Below are positions 8,481 through 18,338 of a stretch of DNA of 41,849 bases, piece after piece. Positions within the stretch are counted from its first letter, which is position 1. Each line of letters starts with the position of its first letter. Both the position numbers and the translations under genes were made by a program. The notes under the pieces are model-generated. The model was given only the letters and a program-made list of their open reading frames with translations. It made no database searches and had not been told where the DNA came from. The DNA comes from Plectonema cf. radiosum LEGE 06105 (GTDB taxonomy: Bacteria > Cyanobacteriota > Cyanobacteriia > Cyanobacteriales > Nostocaceae), in assembly GCF_015207665.1 (NCBI RefSeq), contig NZ_JADEWL010000054.1, positions 1 through 41,849 of the forward strand, written 5' to 3'.

Positions 8481-9515
8481 TTAAACATAATTATTCTCTA
8501 CTAGTAATTCGGCAATCTGAACTGCATTCAACGCAGCACCTTTACGGATTTGGTCGCCGCATAACCATAATTCTAAGCCACATTCATGAGAAATATCCTG
8601 ACGAATTCTTCCCACTAATACTTCATCTTGACCTGTCGCTTCTATTGGCATGGGAAAATAATTTTTTTGCCAATTTTCTACCAATTTTACTCCGGGAGAC
8701 TTGCTTAAAATTTCTCTTGCTTCTTCTATTTTAAAAGGTGTTTCAAATTCTAAGTTAATTGCCTCTGAATGAGCGCGTAAAACCGGAACTCTCACGCAAG
8801 TTGCACTAATTTTAATCTTTGAATCGTTAAAAATTTTGCGAGTTTCATTCACCATTTTCATTTCTTCTTCACAATAACCCCCTGAATTTAACGGAGAATT
8901 ATGTGGGAATAAGTTAAACGCTAACGGGTAAGGAAATACCTCTGTCACTGGTTCTTTTCCTGCTAATATATCTAAACTCTGATTTTTAACCTCGGACATA
9001 GCCCTAGCACCCGCACCGCTTGCAGACTGGTAAGTCGCCACAACAATACGTTTAATCGGCTGTACTTTATGCAACGGAAATATTCCTACCGACATTAAAA
9101 TAGTAGTACAGTTGGGATTGGCAATAATACCTTTGTGATTAATCGCAACTTCGGGATTTACTTCTGGTACTATCAACGGAACTTCGGGATTCATCCGAAA
9201 AGCGCTGGAATTATCAATTACTACCCCACCTTTTTCTACAGCTTTGGGTGCCCAAATTTTAGAAATCGAACCACCCGCAGAAGCTAATACCAAATCTACA
9301 TTTTCTAAAGCCCCTTCGCTTACCGCTTCTACCAGCAAATTTTCTCCTTTGAATGGCAGCTTTTTTCCCGCACTACGTTCTGACGCTAACAACTTGAGAG
9401 CGGCTAAAGGAAAATTTCGTTCTTCAAGTAATTCTAGCAATTCTGTGCCTACAGCACCAGTTGCTCCTAAAACAGCTACACGATAACCTTGAGACAAATT
9501 TACTTCCTCCTCCAA
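8481..9515 (-). CDS. asd: Aspartate-semialdehyde dehydrogenase
   Basis: A 344-residue NADP-dependent enzyme that reduces aspartyl phosphate to aspartate semialdehyde in the lysine, threonine and methionine pathway. The nucleotide-binding motif GATGAVG is at 17-23, the active-site cysteine is Cys136 in NPNCTT, and the conserved DNSSAFRM is at 101-108. The histidine in RVPVLRAHSE is the usual acid-base residue. Its product is the substrate of the adjacent DapA. The gene is divergent from tig across an 850-bp AT-rich gap. Confidence 0.96.
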   Translation of the reverse strand: MEEEVNLSQGYRVAVLGATGAVGTELLELLEERNFPLAALKLLASERSAGKKLPFKGENLLVEAVSEGALENVDLVLASAGGSISKIWAPKAVEKGGVVIDNSSAFRMNPEVPLIVPEVNPEVAINHKGIIANPNCTTILMSVGIFPLHKVQPIKRIVVATYQSASGAGARAMSEVKNQSLDILAGKEPVTEVFPYPLAFNLFPHNSPLNSGGYCEEEMKMVNETRKIFNDSKIKISATCVRVPVLRAHSEAINLEFETPFKIEEAREILSKSPGVKLVENWQKNYFPMPIEATGQDEVLVGRIRQDISHECGLELWLCGDQIRKGAALNAVQIAELLVENNYV

Positions 9516-10369
9516 AAAATTAATTCAATTTGCAATTATTCATCTATTCTCAAACAACCCAAACAAATATATTCATACCCAAAAATCATATTAATCTTAA
9601 TCGTATTTAAACGGATTTTCTTGTATCTGTAAATTATTTTTCATATCACAAAAAACTATCACTTGATTCTCTTTATCACTTTTTTCTAACTATAACTGAC
9701 AATTTATTCTTTATAAAATTATTCAAACTAAATATAATTATTATAATTTATGATAATATTTTTTGCGACTTTACGACTCACTCCACTACTCGATACATCC
9801 ACATATATTACTTTACTTTACAACATGACAACAATTCTTAAATACACAACTTACATAAAATGTATATTATACACCATATTTGATTGAAGGAGTATAATAA
9901 AACAAATATTTTGGCATCCCCTGATCGCAGTGTAGATTTTTAACTAGATTTTTAACTGACCAAAACGGCATTGATTAATTCGGTTGATGTACTATTATTC
10001 AGATGGACTCTTGCCCAATCCGAAAGGCGAATAACAATGAGATAATTCACCTTCCTTGTGGTTGAGTTAGGCTTTAACTCTGCTCAAGCATAAAAGCCAT
10101 GTGAATTCTTGACAACACAGTGTTGAAGATTGGGATATCAAGATTCGCTGCCAAAATGTTGAGTAATAACTCCCATTTAAGCAGATTAGGGCGGAATGGT
10201 TATATTCCAAGGACAGCACCAAAATTAGCCTTTGTATTGGCTCCGGGCTTTTTCCTAGTCAGGAATTGTCAGGAAAAAATCGCTCGATTTTCCTCGACAA
10301 GCAGTTTGGATAATGCGATCGCCAACTTGAAATACAAAAAGTAGCAGAAATAAATATAGAAACAAGTCT
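9516..10369. other. Long AT-rich intergenic region between asd and tig
   Basis: The first 400 bp are extremely AT-rich with no gene. The second half is less AT-rich and probably holds the tig promoter and leader: a TTGACA hexamer at about 10109 is followed about 18 bp later by GGATAT. A 74-codon GTG-started frame (10120-10344) contains a HIP1 site and resembles nothing known, so I do not call it a gene. Confidence 0.5.
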
Positions 10370-11815
10370 ATGAAAGTAACCCAGGAAAAATTGCCAGCCA
10401 GTAGAATCGGCATAGAAATCGAGATTGCACCGGAAAAAACCAAGCAAACCTATGAAAAGGTAATTCAAAATTACGCTCGGGAAGCGAATATTTCTGGGTT
10501 TCGTAAGGGTAAGGTGCCTAGACAAATATTACTACAGCGTTTGGGAAAAACCCGTATTAAAGCTGCGGCATTGGAAGAATTGATTCAAAATGGTATTGAA
10601 GAAGCGATAAAACAAGAAAGTATTGAAGCTATCGGTCAGCCGGAATTACGCTCTTCCTTTGAAGAATTAATCAATAATTATGAGCCAGGACAGCCTCTGA
10701 CTTTTTCGGCTGCGGTAGATGTACCACCCCAGGTTAATTTGGGTGAGTATTCTGGTTTACAGTTCAAAGCTGAGGAAGTTAAGTACGACCCACAACAAGT
10801 TGATCAAGTGTTGGATGGGGAACGTGTTTCAATGGCAACTTTGATTCCTGTGGAAGGTCGTCCGGCACAGTTGGGAGATACTTCGATTATCGATTTTAAA
10901 GGCTTTTTGGCTGCCACAGAAGGTGAAGAAAAGCCATCCGAAGAACTCGAAGCAATTCCGGGTGCGGAAGCTACTGACTTTCAAGTTGACTTAGAGGAAG
11001 ATAAATTTATTCCTGGCTTCATCGCAGGAATAGTAGGGATGAATCCTGGAGAAACTAAAGAAATTTTAGCTCAGTTTCCCGATCCTTATGCTAACGAAGA
11101 ATTAGCAGGAAAAGCTGCCTTGTTTACGGTAACACTCAAAGAGCTTAAGGAAAAAGAACTACCTGAAATCAATGATGATTTTGCTCAGGAAATCAGCGAA
11201 TTTGAGACTTTAGAAGAGTTACGCAATTCCTTAGAAGAGCGTTTTAAAAAAGAAGTAGAAGATAATGCTAAGGCAAAAAAACAAGAAGCTTTGTTGAATG
11301 AATTAGTTAAACACGTAACATTTGACTTACCCGAAACAATGATTCAGCAGGAAGTCGATGCGATGATTACCCAAACTGCAATGCGTCTTTCGCAGCAAGG
11401 TTTGGATATTAAGAAATTGTTTAACCAAGATACTATTCCCCAACTGCGCGAACGTTCCCGTCCCGAAGCAATCGATCGGATCAAAAGAACTCTTGCTTTA
11501 CGCGAAATTGGCGATCGCGAATCGATTAAAGCCAGTGAAGAGGAAATAGAAGCTAGAAAACAAGAAGTCATGGAACAATATGCTGAGCAGGATGTTGATC
11601 CAGATAGAGTACAATCCGTAGTCGAAAACGAATTATTAACTGAGAAAATCATCGACTGGCTTCTAGAACGTTCTTCGATTGAACTTGTACCCGAAGGTTC
11701 TTTGAATCCTCAAGAAACCGTCGCTCCAGAGGAAACCATAGAGCCACAACAACAAGAAAACGAAAATGATTCTTCAACCGAGGAACAAACTACCCCGGCT
11801 ACGGTACAAGAATAA
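10370..11815 (+). CDS. tig: Trigger factor, ribosome-associated chaperone
   Basis: A 481-residue chaperone and peptidyl-prolyl isomerase that binds the ribosome exit tunnel. The ribosome-binding signature GFRKGKVP is at 43-50. The FKBP-like domain spans roughly 160-255 (GDTSIIDFKGF, then FIPGFIAGIVGMNPGETKEI), followed by the helical arm and substrate-binding domain. The last 35 residues form a glutamate- and glutamine-rich acidic tail that is variable in the family. It is followed by clpP and clpX on the same strand, the standard bacterial tig-clpP-clpX order, with a 290-bp gap before clpP. Confidence 0.96.
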   Translation: MKVTQEKLPASRIGIEIEIAPEKTKQTYEKVIQNYAREANISGFRKGKVPRQILLQRLGKTRIKAAALEELIQNGIEEAIKQESIEAIGQPELRSSFEELINNYEPGQPLTFSAAVDVPPQVNLGEYSGLQFKAEEVKYDPQQVDQVLDGERVSMATLIPVEGRPAQLGDTSIIDFKGFLAATEGEEKPSEELEAIPGAEATDFQVDLEEDKFIPGFIAGIVGMNPGETKEILAQFPDPYANEELAGKAALFTVTLKELKEKELPEINDDFAQEISEFETLEELRNSLEERFKKEVEDNAKAKKQEALLNELVKHVTFDLPETMIQQEVDAMITQTAMRLSQQGLDIKKLFNQDTIPQLRERSRPEAIDRIKRTLALREIGDRESIKASEEEIEARKQEVMEQYAEQDVDPDRVQSVVENELLTEKIIDWLLERSSIELVPEGSLNPQETVAPEETIEPQQQENENDSSTEEQTTPATVQE

Positions 11816-12107
11816 TCAAAGTTTATGGCACTCAGCTTGAGGTAATGGGATTTTATGAGTGTGAAATCAATAGCTGATAGCTGAGCGCTGTCTCAATAAA
11901 AAGTCGGAATTAATTTTAAGAAACTTTAAACCTGACATCGAATTTGTTTTGTAATCTTGTGACAAATTGATCATATCCACACGCTCTTGATTTATATAAG
12001 GCATAATGGTTAATACATACTGTCTTATAGAAATTCGGTTCTGATTATAAACGAGCAGCAATTGCTCTCTTATACTTACTGTTGTCAAAATTTTCATTAA
12101 TTTCTTT

Positions 12108-12806
12108 ATGGTTGTATCGCAGTCGGAAAATTATCCCATTAGTAGTTTGAGTCAATTTTCTATTTATTCGCAAAGCGCGAATGTTACTTCAATGCTGCCG
12201 ACAGTGGTAGAACAATCAGGCATGGGAGAGCGGGCTTTTGACATCTACTCGCGCTTACTCAGAGAACGGATTGTTTTTTTAGGAACTCCTGTCGATGATG
12301 CGGTTGCAAACTCGATTGTTGCCCAATTACTGTTTCTAGATGCCGATGATTCAGAAAAAGATATTCAAATCTACATCAATTCTCCTGGCGGCTCAGTTAC
12401 GGCAGGTATGGCAATTTATGATACAATTCAACAAATACGTCCAGATGTAGTAACTATATGTTTTGGACTAGCTGCTAGCATGGGTGCTTTTTTACTAGCA
12501 GCAGGAACCCCCGGTAAGCGGATGTCTCTTGCGGACTCGCGAATCATGATTCATCAACCGTTAGGCGGCGCTCAGGGACAAGCTGTGGATATCGAAATCC
12601 AAGCTAAAGAAATTCTTTATCATAAGTCTAAGCTAAACGAACTGTTAGCATCTCATACTGGTCAACCATTAGAGAAAATAAACGCTGATACCGAACGAGA
12701 TTTTTTCATGTCGGCACAGGAAGCTAAAAACTACGGGTTAATCGACCAGGTTATCTCTAGACAAAATCTTCCCACAGCAGGGGAAAACGTCACTAGTGTG
12801 AAATAA
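12108..12806 (+). CDS. clpP: ATP-dependent Clp protease proteolytic subunit
   Basis: A 232-residue serine protease subunit that forms the tetradecameric chamber used with ClpX. The catalytic triad is Ser124 (GLAASMGAF), His149 (RIMIHQP) and Asp198 (DTERDFF), with the exact family spacing of 25 and 49 residues. The first 28 residues, before [10 protein letters not shown], are an extension that may be a cleaved propeptide, or a later ATG may be used. It precedes clpX by nine bases and is surely co-transcribed with it. Cyanobacteria carry several ClpP paralogues; this is the one in the clpX operon. Confidence 0.96.
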   Translation: MVVSQSENYPISSLSQFSIYSQSANVTSMLPTVVEQSGMGERAFDIYSRLLRERIVFLGTPVDDAVANSIVAQLLFLDADDSEKDIQIYINSPGGSVTAGMAIYDTIQQIRPDVVTICFGLAASMGAFLLAAGTPGKRMSLADSRIMIHQPLGGAQGQAVDIEIQAKEILYHKSKLNELLASHTGQPLEKINADTERDFFMSAQEAKNYGLIDQVISRQNLPTAGENVTSVK

Positions 12807-12815
12807 GAGGCTGGT

Positions 12816-14168
12816 ATGACAGGTAAGTACGACTCCCATTTAAAATGTTCATTTTGTGGCAAATCTCAAGAGCAGGTACGTAAGCTAATCGCCGGACCGG
12901 GAGTCTACATTTGCGATGAGTGCGTTGACCTGTGTAACGAAATATTAGATGAGGAATTGCTCGATACCAATGGTGCAGCAGCGGCTTCGCAGCCAGCACC
13001 ACGGTCAGAACCGCCTCAAAAACGCCGTACCCGGACAGCCAGTCTCTCGTTGAACCAAATACCCAAACCACGAGAGATTAAGAACTATTTAGACGAACAC
13101 GTTATTGGTCAAGAAGAAGCCAAGAAAGTGCTTTCAGTTGCAGTATACAATCACTATAAAAGATTGTCGCTGGTTGGTGGGTCTAAAGAGGGCGGCAAAG
13201 ATGACCATGAGGATGCAGTAGAACTTCAAAAATCAAATATTTTGTTAATTGGTCCTACAGGTTGCGGAAAGACTTTGCTGGCACAAACCCTAGCAAAAAT
13301 TCTTGATGTACCTTTCGCTGTCGCCGACGCGACTACTCTAACCGAAGCCGGTTATGTGGGAGAAGATGTAGAAAATATTTTATTGCGGCTGTTACAGGTT
13401 GCCGATTTAGATGTCGAAGAAGCCCAACGAGGAATTATTTACATCGATGAAATTGACAAAATAGCTCGCAAGAGCGAGAATCCCTCAATCACAAGGGATG
13501 TTTCTGGTGAAGGCGTACAGCAAGCTTTGCTGAAAATGCTCGAAGGAACCGTTGCCAACGTACCACCCCAGGGAGGACGCAAGCACCCTTATCAGGACTG
13601 CATCCAAATTGATACCAGCAATATTCTATTCGTTTGTGGTGGTGCTTTCGTAGGTTTGGAAAAGGTAGTAGAGCAGAGAACGGGTAAAAAGTCAATCGGC
13701 TTTTTGCAGCCAGGAGAAGGACTATCAAAAGAAAAGCGAGCGGCACATACAGTGCGTCAACTGGAACCGGGAGACCTAGTTAAGTTCGGCATGATACCGG
13801 AATTTATTGGACGGGTACCAATGGTAGCGGTAGTAGATCCACTTGATGAAGAAGCGCTGATGGCAATATTAACCAAACCGCGCAGCGCTCTGGTTAAGCA
13901 GTATCAAAAACTGTTGAATATGGATAACGTCCAGTTAGAGTTTAATACGGATGCTCTGAAAGCCATTGCTCAAGAAGCTTATCGTCGTAAGACTGGTGCT
14001 AGAGCTTTGCGAGGCATTGTAGAAGAACTGATGCTGGATATAATGTACGAATTACCTTCGAGAAAGGACGTAGGAGTTTGTACAGTAACGCGGGAAATGG
14101 TAGAAAAACGTTCGACTGCGGAACTGTTAGTTCATCCCTCTTCCCTACCGAAGCCTGAATCAGCTTAA
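12816..14168 (+). CDS. clpX: ATP-dependent Clp protease ATPase subunit ClpX
   Basis: A 450-residue AAA+ unfoldase that feeds substrates to ClpP. The N-terminal zinc-binding domain has Cys11, Cys14, Cys33 and Cys36 (CSFCGKS, YICDEC). Walker A is GPTGCGKT at 146-153 and Walker B is IIYIDEID at 207-214. The ClpP-contacting loop and sensor regions follow in the expected order ([23 protein letters not shown]), and the arginine-bearing [10 protein letters not shown] segment is near the C-terminus. A short low-complexity linker ([15 protein letters not shown]) joins the zinc domain to the ATPase. A strong terminator-like hairpin follows. Confidence 0.97.
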   Translation: MTGKYDSHLKCSFCGKSQEQVRKLIAGPGVYICDECVDLCNEILDEELLDTNGAAAASQPAPRSEPPQKRRTRTASLSLNQIPKPREIKNYLDEHVIGQEEAKKVLSVAVYNHYKRLSLVGGSKEGGKDDHEDAVELQKSNILLIGPTGCGKTLLAQTLAKILDVPFAVADATTLTEAGYVGEDVENILLRLLQVADLDVEEAQRGIIYIDEIDKIARKSENPSITRDVSGEGVQQALLKMLEGTVANVPPQGGRKHPYQDCIQIDTSNILFVCGGAFVGLEKVVEQRTGKKSIGFLQPGEGLSKEKRAAHTVRQLEPGDLVKFGMIPEFIGRVPMVAVVDPLDEEALMAILTKPRSALVKQYQKLLNMDNVQLEFNTDALKAIAQEAYRRKTGARALRGIVEELMLDIMYELPSRKDVGVCTVTREMVEKRSTAELLVHPSSLPKPESA

Positions 14169-14187
14169 ATAGAGTTAGGAGTTAGAA

Positions 14188-14232
14188 ATTAGAAGTTAGG
14201 AATTAATTCTTAACTTCTAATTTTTTATTTTT
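14188..14232 (+). terminator. Intrinsic terminator after clpX
   Basis: Two adjacent 17-base arms (14188-14204 and 14205-14221) are complementary except at one position. They are followed by a T-rich run (14222-14232). The arms consist of the GTTAGGA/GTTAGAA heptamer repeat units common in this genome. Confidence 0.65.
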
Positions 14233-14251
14233 GACATTTAGCTTTTGATAG

Positions 14252-15136
14252 ATGGCTTATATTAAAGTTCGTGGCGTAGAACATTACTACGAGTGGATTA
14301 AACAAACATCTGATGGTTTAGAGAAACCAGTAATGGTGTTTATTCACGGTTGGGCTGGTAGCGCTCGGTATTGGCAGAGTACCGCTGAAGTTTTATCCGA
14401 GCAATTCGATTGTTTGCTTTACGATATGCGGGGATTTGGACGTTCCCGTGGCAAACCGATTCTTGTTGATTCGCAGCCTCTTCAAGCAGAAGCAGGAGAA
14501 GTAATAGAATTAACCTACGAGCTAGAAGAATACGTCGAGGATTTAGCTGTATTGCTGTCGGAATTGCAGTTGCAGCGCGTGTATATTAACGCTCATTCTA
14601 TGGGAGCATCAATTGCGACTTTGTTTATTAACCGCTATCAACAACGTGTAGAAAAAGCAATTTTGACTTGTAGTGGTATTTTCGAGTATGACAAACAAGC
14701 TTTTGAGGCTTTTCATAAATTTGGTGGCTACGTTGTCAAATTTCGTCCCCAATGGTTAGGAAAAATTCCATTGGTTGACAGAATATTTATGGCACGATTT
14801 CTGTATCGTTCTATTAAAGCAGCCGAACGTCAAGCTTTTTTGCAAGACTTTCTCATTGCGGATTACGATGCGGCTTTAAATACAATTTATACTTCTGTCA
14901 GTAAAGCTCAGTCTGAGTTAATGCCACAAGAATTTGCCAAACTCCAAGTACCAACTTTATTGATATCTGGGCAATACGATCAGATTATTCCAGCCGAAAT
15001 GGGAAGAAAAGCCGCAGCAATGAGCCAGCAAGTTGAGTATGTAATGATTCCTAATACGGCTCATTTCCCGATGTTAGAAGATCCAAGTATTTACTTGGAT
15101 GCACTCACCAAGTTTGTCAAAACAGTTGATAGTTGA
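14252..15136 (+). CDS. Alpha/beta-fold hydrolase
   Basis: A 294-residue hydrolase with a complete triad: Ser116 in the nucleophile elbow AHSMGAS, Asp243 in GQYDQIIP and His271 in NTAHFPMLEDP. The oxyanion motif HGWAG is at 32-36 and YDMRGFGRS follows. There is no signal peptide, so it is probably cytoplasmic. The substrate cannot be inferred; esterase, lipase or C-C hydrolase activity is possible. It lies 83 bp past clpX but behind a terminator-like hairpin, so it is probably a separate transcript. An insert of about 20 acidic residues (PLQAEAGEVIELTYELEEY) lies between beta strands before the elbow. Confidence 0.85.
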   Translation: MAYIKVRGVEHYYEWIKQTSDGLEKPVMVFIHGWAGSARYWQSTAEVLSEQFDCLLYDMRGFGRSRGKPILVDSQPLQAEAGEVIELTYELEEYVEDLAVLLSELQLQRVYINAHSMGASIATLFINRYQQRVEKAILTCSGIFEYDKQAFEAFHKFGGYVVKFRPQWLGKIPLVDRIFMARFLYRSIKAAERQAFLQDFLIADYDAALNTIYTSVSKAQSELMPQEFAKLQVPTLLISGQYDQIIPAEMGRKAAAMSQQVEYVMIPNTAHFPMLEDPSIYLDALTKFVKTVDS

Positions 15137-15243
15137 TAGTTGGTGGTTGATAGTTGATAGTGGATAGTTGATAGTTGATAGTGGATGGTGGTTAGTTGAT
15201 AGTTGACAGTTGCCTATTACCTATTACCTATTACCTATTACCT
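15128..15243. repeat. Heptamer tandem repeats (TTGATAG, then CTATTAC)
   Basis: About ten copies of a TTGATAG/TGGATAG-type unit are followed by four near-perfect copies of CTATTAC. The tract begins at the stop codon of the hydrolase and ends just before the stop of the GntR gene. Confidence 0.8.
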
Positions 15244-15246
15244 TTA

Positions 15247-16266
15247 CTAATCCAAACCTAATTCTCTCTTGAGTAAATTAATCGATTTACCACCGATATA
15301 ATTTTCACAGTAAACCAGTTTGGGTGGACGAATGATATCTTCCATGGCTATTTGCATAGCATTTTGTACCCCGGAATAACTCGTTTCATCAGTACAAAAA
15401 ACTATTTGCGCCCGTTTAACTATTGCTCCTAACTTATAACTATCTTTTGGCTGGGAAGTCATCACCAATATTTCGTCTCCCCGCAAACCGTGGAGAATCA
15501 CTTCTGTGGCTCGGAGAATTCCCGAACTAAGACTGACGATACCAATACAACTGTCTTTTGATAGATTTTTAACAATATTGAATTCCTTGGCATAATCGTG
15601 GATATCAAGGGGGATTACACGTACTGCTCTAGGTGCTGCAATTGCTTCTACTTCGCCGATGAAATATCGACTTGTAACAACCGTTGCTGAGCTTGTTTTA
15701 TCCAACACGGCAGATAGCTCTTCGGTAGCAACTAACTGTACTGGTATTTGTAGCGCTTGTTCTAATTCTTGAACAATTAATTCACCAGCACCGATATCTT
15801 GATTCGGTACCGCTACTAGCACCCGCGCACTACAACGCAACCGCCAATCAATTTCAGCCAGAAATATCTCGCGGGCTTGATTGAGGGAACAACCTTGAGA
15901 AAGTAGTTCATCAAGAGCCTTCTGAACAATTTTGTATGCTTGAGGATGTTGTTTGAAAATCGGCGATTGTAACTTACTACCGCCCTCATGCCCTTGAGCG
16001 CGGACGTAAATTCCTGAACCAGCCAGACTTTCTACAAGTCCATCTTCCTCCAATTGACGGTAAACTTTACTAATAGTATTGCGATGCAACCCGGTTTGCA
16101 TTGCTAAGGCTCTAGTTGAAGGCAATTTATAACCTGGTGGATATTGCCTTGAGGCGATCGCAAATCGAATTTGATTGAACAGCTGAGTCGATGCGGGAAT
16201 TTCACTATCTGGCTGAATGCGGAATTGAATCATCACCTTCGGTTTTCTGGGTGCTATTAGCTTCAA
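15247..16266 (-). CDS. GntR-family transcriptional regulator
   Basis: A 339-residue regulator. Residues 13-85 form the GntR winged helix (LFNQIRFAIASRQYPPGYKLPSTRAL, then GLHRNTISKVYRQLEEDGLV). Residues 100-335 form a large alpha/beta effector region that is neither the aminotransferase domain of MocR nor the usual FadR helical bundle. Repeated strand-helix units (VLVAVPNQDIGAG, VQLVATEELSAVLD, SCIGIVSLSSGIL) suggest a small-molecule-binding fold, which is inference. It is divergent from a dienelactone hydrolase across 180 bp containing a possible operator, so it may control that gene and itself. Confidence 0.82.
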   Translation of the reverse strand: MKLIAPRKPKVMIQFRIQPDSEIPASTQLFNQIRFAIASRQYPPGYKLPSTRALAMQTGLHRNTISKVYRQLEEDGLVESLAGSGIYVRAQGHEGGSKLQSPIFKQHPQAYKIVQKALDELLSQGCSLNQAREIFLAEIDWRLRCSARVLVAVPNQDIGAGELIVQELEQALQIPVQLVATEELSAVLDKTSSATVVTSRYFIGEVEAIAAPRAVRVIPLDIHDYAKEFNIVKNLSKDSCIGIVSLSSGILRATEVILHGLRGDEILVMTSQPKDSYKLGAIVKRAQIVFCTDETSYSGVQNAMQIAMEDIIRPPKLVYCENYIGGKSINLLKRELGLD

Positions 16267-16359
16267 AGGGAACTTTAAAAAGCGGTGCTAATCGCTATTG
16301 AGTTAAACAATTTATTTATACATCGAATTTGAACAGGATAAATTTCTCATGGGGGAAGG

Positions 16360-16376
16360 TTATTACTAGTTAATAA
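16360..16376. promoter_or_regulatory. Possible operator palindrome
   Basis: The inverted repeat TTATTA-CTAGT-TAATAA lies in the 180-bp gap between the GntR gene and the divergent hydrolase. Its position suits a regulator site, but the AT-rich context makes chance palindromes likely. Confidence 0.28.
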
Positions 16377-16448
16377 TTTGATGAGATTCAAGCTCTTATT
16401 CCTGGCATAACTATACCTAATAATCACACCATACTGGTAAAAACTATT

Positions 16449-17189
16449 ATGACTATTCGTGCAATCGATACTACAACTGTGAATATAGCAGCAGATTCAG
16501 TACAAATAGATGCTTATTTGGCAAAGCCTCAAGCACAGGGTAGTTATCCGGGAATTGTGGTATTGCAGGAAATTTTTGGAGTTAATGCCCATATTCAGCA
16601 AGTTACCCAACGTATTGCCAAGGAAGGATATGTGGCAATTGCACCTGGGTTATTTCAACGTCAAGCACCCGGTTTTGCCACCGGCTATACCCCTGAAGAT
16701 ATAGAAGTCGGTAGAAATTACGCTTGGGGACAAACCAAAGCGGATGAATTGTTAAGCGATATTCAATCGACCATTGATTATCTCAAAACCCTAGACGAAG
16801 TCAAAAAAGATACTTTCGGTTGCATTGGTTTTTGCTTTGGCGGTCATGTGGCATATCTCGCCGCCAGTTTACTTGATATAAAAGCTACCGCTTCATTTTA
16901 TGGCGCACGTGTAACCACTAGTACTCCCGGTGGCGGCGCACCTACTATAAATGTTACTTCAAAAATCAAAGGTACGCTTTACGCCTTTTTTGGCATGGAA
17001 GACTCTAGTATCCCTGTAGAACAAGTAAATCAAATTGAAGCAGAGTTAGAAAAATATCAAGTACCCGGACGTGTCTTTCGTTACAATAATGCCAATCACG
17101 GTTTTTTTTGCGATAGTCGTGCCAGCTATAATCCTCAAGCTGCTGCTGATGCTTGGGAACAAGTTAAACAATTATTTGGGCAACTTTAG
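16449..17189 (+). CDS. Dienelactone hydrolase family protein
   Basis: A 246-residue alpha/beta hydrolase of the dienelactone hydrolase type, with cysteine as nucleophile: Cys129 in GCIGFCFGGH. The other family residues are Glu41 in LQEIFGVN, an Asp in GMEDSSIP and His in NANHGFFCD. Family members cleave cyclic esters such as dienelactone in chloroaromatic breakdown, but most bacterial homologues have unknown substrates. It has no signal peptide. It is a single gene divergent from a GntR regulator, which suggests inducible expression (inference). Confidence 0.9.
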   Translation: MTIRAIDTTTVNIAADSVQIDAYLAKPQAQGSYPGIVVLQEIFGVNAHIQQVTQRIAKEGYVAIAPGLFQRQAPGFATGYTPEDIEVGRNYAWGQTKADELLSDIQSTIDYLKTLDEVKKDTFGCIGFCFGGHVAYLAASLLDIKATASFYGARVTTSTPGGGAPTINVTSKIKGTLYAFFGMEDSSIPVEQVNQIEAELEKYQVPGRVFRYNNANHGFFCDSRASYNPQAAADAWEQVKQLFGQL

Positions 17190-17380
17190 CGATAGGAACG
17201 GGATTTGTAGGATATGGTGTAAGAGTTACCATTAGTTGCAATCGAATAATCAACTGTTTCTAAATCGCTAAAATTTTTCATCTAGAAAAAGATTGATTAT
17301 GATTATTAATTAATGATTAATGAATAATAAACTGTCCTTATAGAAGGACAATCTACATCTTAATTCATCTTGAATGTGTT

Positions 17381-18295
17381 ATGGAGAACGAAGCAAATAT
17401 CTCTCAAAAAGCCGATACGTCTTTCACAATGGACGATTTTGCTAAGGCTTTAGAAAAACATGATTATCAGTTCCAAAAAGGACAGTTAGTTAAAGGGAAA
17501 GTGTTCCAAATTGATCCTATGGGAGCTTATGTCGATATTGGCGGTAAGTCCTCAGCCTTTATTCCCCGTCATGAAGCGGCTTTGAGAGAGGTAATAGATT
17601 TATCATCGGTTCTACCACTTCATGAGGAACTAGAGTTTTTAATTATCCAAGAGCAAGATGCCGAAGGTCAAGTAACCCTTTCTCGTCGTCAGTTAGAAAT
17701 TAGGCAAATTTGGGACAGATTGGCACAAATGCAAGAAAATTCCAAGAGTGTAGATGTGGAAGTAATCAATGCCAACAAAGGTGGTGTTACAGTTAATATT
17801 CTTGGTTTGCGCGGTTTTATTCCTCGTTCTCACTTGCTTGAGCGCAACAATTTGGAAGCACTTAGAGGTCAAAAACTCACCGTCAGCTTTTTGGAAATTA
17901 ATCGCAATATTAATAAACTTGTACTTTCCCAACGTTTGGCGAAAAGTTCTGCTAGTTTCAGTTTATTAGAAATAGGTCAGCTAATAGAAGGAAAAATAAC
18001 TGGTATCAAACCATTTGGGGTATTTATTGATATCAATGGTGTCAGCGCTCTACTCCATATTAAGCAGGTGACTCAGAAGTTTATTGAAAATCTAGAACAG
18101 GTATTTCAAATTGACCAAACTATTAAAGCTCTGATTATTGACATCGACGAAGGAAAAGGTCGAATCGCAGTTTCTACCAGAGTACTAGAAAATTTTCCCG
18201 GTGAAATACTCGAAAATATCGAAGAAGTCATGTCTTCTGCTGAAGCACGAGCCGAAAGAGCCAGGAAACAACTTTTAGAATCAGCTAATGCTTGA
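17381..18295 (+). CDS. S1 RNA-binding domain protein, ribosomal protein S1 homologue
   Basis: A 304-residue protein with three S1 domains: about 35-105 (GQLVKGKVFQIDPMGAYVDIGG), 120-190 (VEVINANKGGVTVNILGLRGFIPRSHL in outline) and 203-275 (GQLIEGKITGIKPFGVFIDI). This is the short cyanobacterial and plastid S1 type rather than the six-domain form of enterobacteria. It would bind mRNA leaders on the small ribosomal subunit. Cyanobacteria usually carry two or more rps1 paralogues and I cannot say which this is, so no symbol is given. It stands alone between unrelated genes. Confidence 0.85.
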   Translation: MENEANISQKADTSFTMDDFAKALEKHDYQFQKGQLVKGKVFQIDPMGAYVDIGGKSSAFIPRHEAALREVIDLSSVLPLHEELEFLIIQEQDAEGQVTLSRRQLEIRQIWDRLAQMQENSKSVDVEVINANKGGVTVNILGLRGFIPRSHLLERNNLEALRGQKLTVSFLEINRNINKLVLSQRLAKSSASFSLLEIGQLIEGKITGIKPFGVFIDINGVSALLHIKQVTQKFIENLEQVFQIDQTIKALIIDIDEGKGRIAVSTRVLENFPGEILENIEEVMSSAEARAERARKQLLESANA

Positions 18296-18338
18296 TAAAA
18301 GTTAGGAATTGATAGTTGAAGGATTTAATAAATATCAA

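Noticed and set aside
10120-10344. 74-codon GTG-started frame upstream of tig
   Set aside because: No family resemblance, no ribosome binding site, contains a HIP1 site, and lies where the tig leader is expected.
11867-12097. 76-codon minus-strand frame between tig and clpP
   Set aside because: It covers the likely clpP promoter, is opposite in strand to both neighbours and shows no recognisable family.
15128-15243. Possible CRISPR array
   Set aside because: Units are 7 bp and directly adjacent, without spacers; this is a heptamer tandem repeat. The same applies to 29-111 and 39401-39486.
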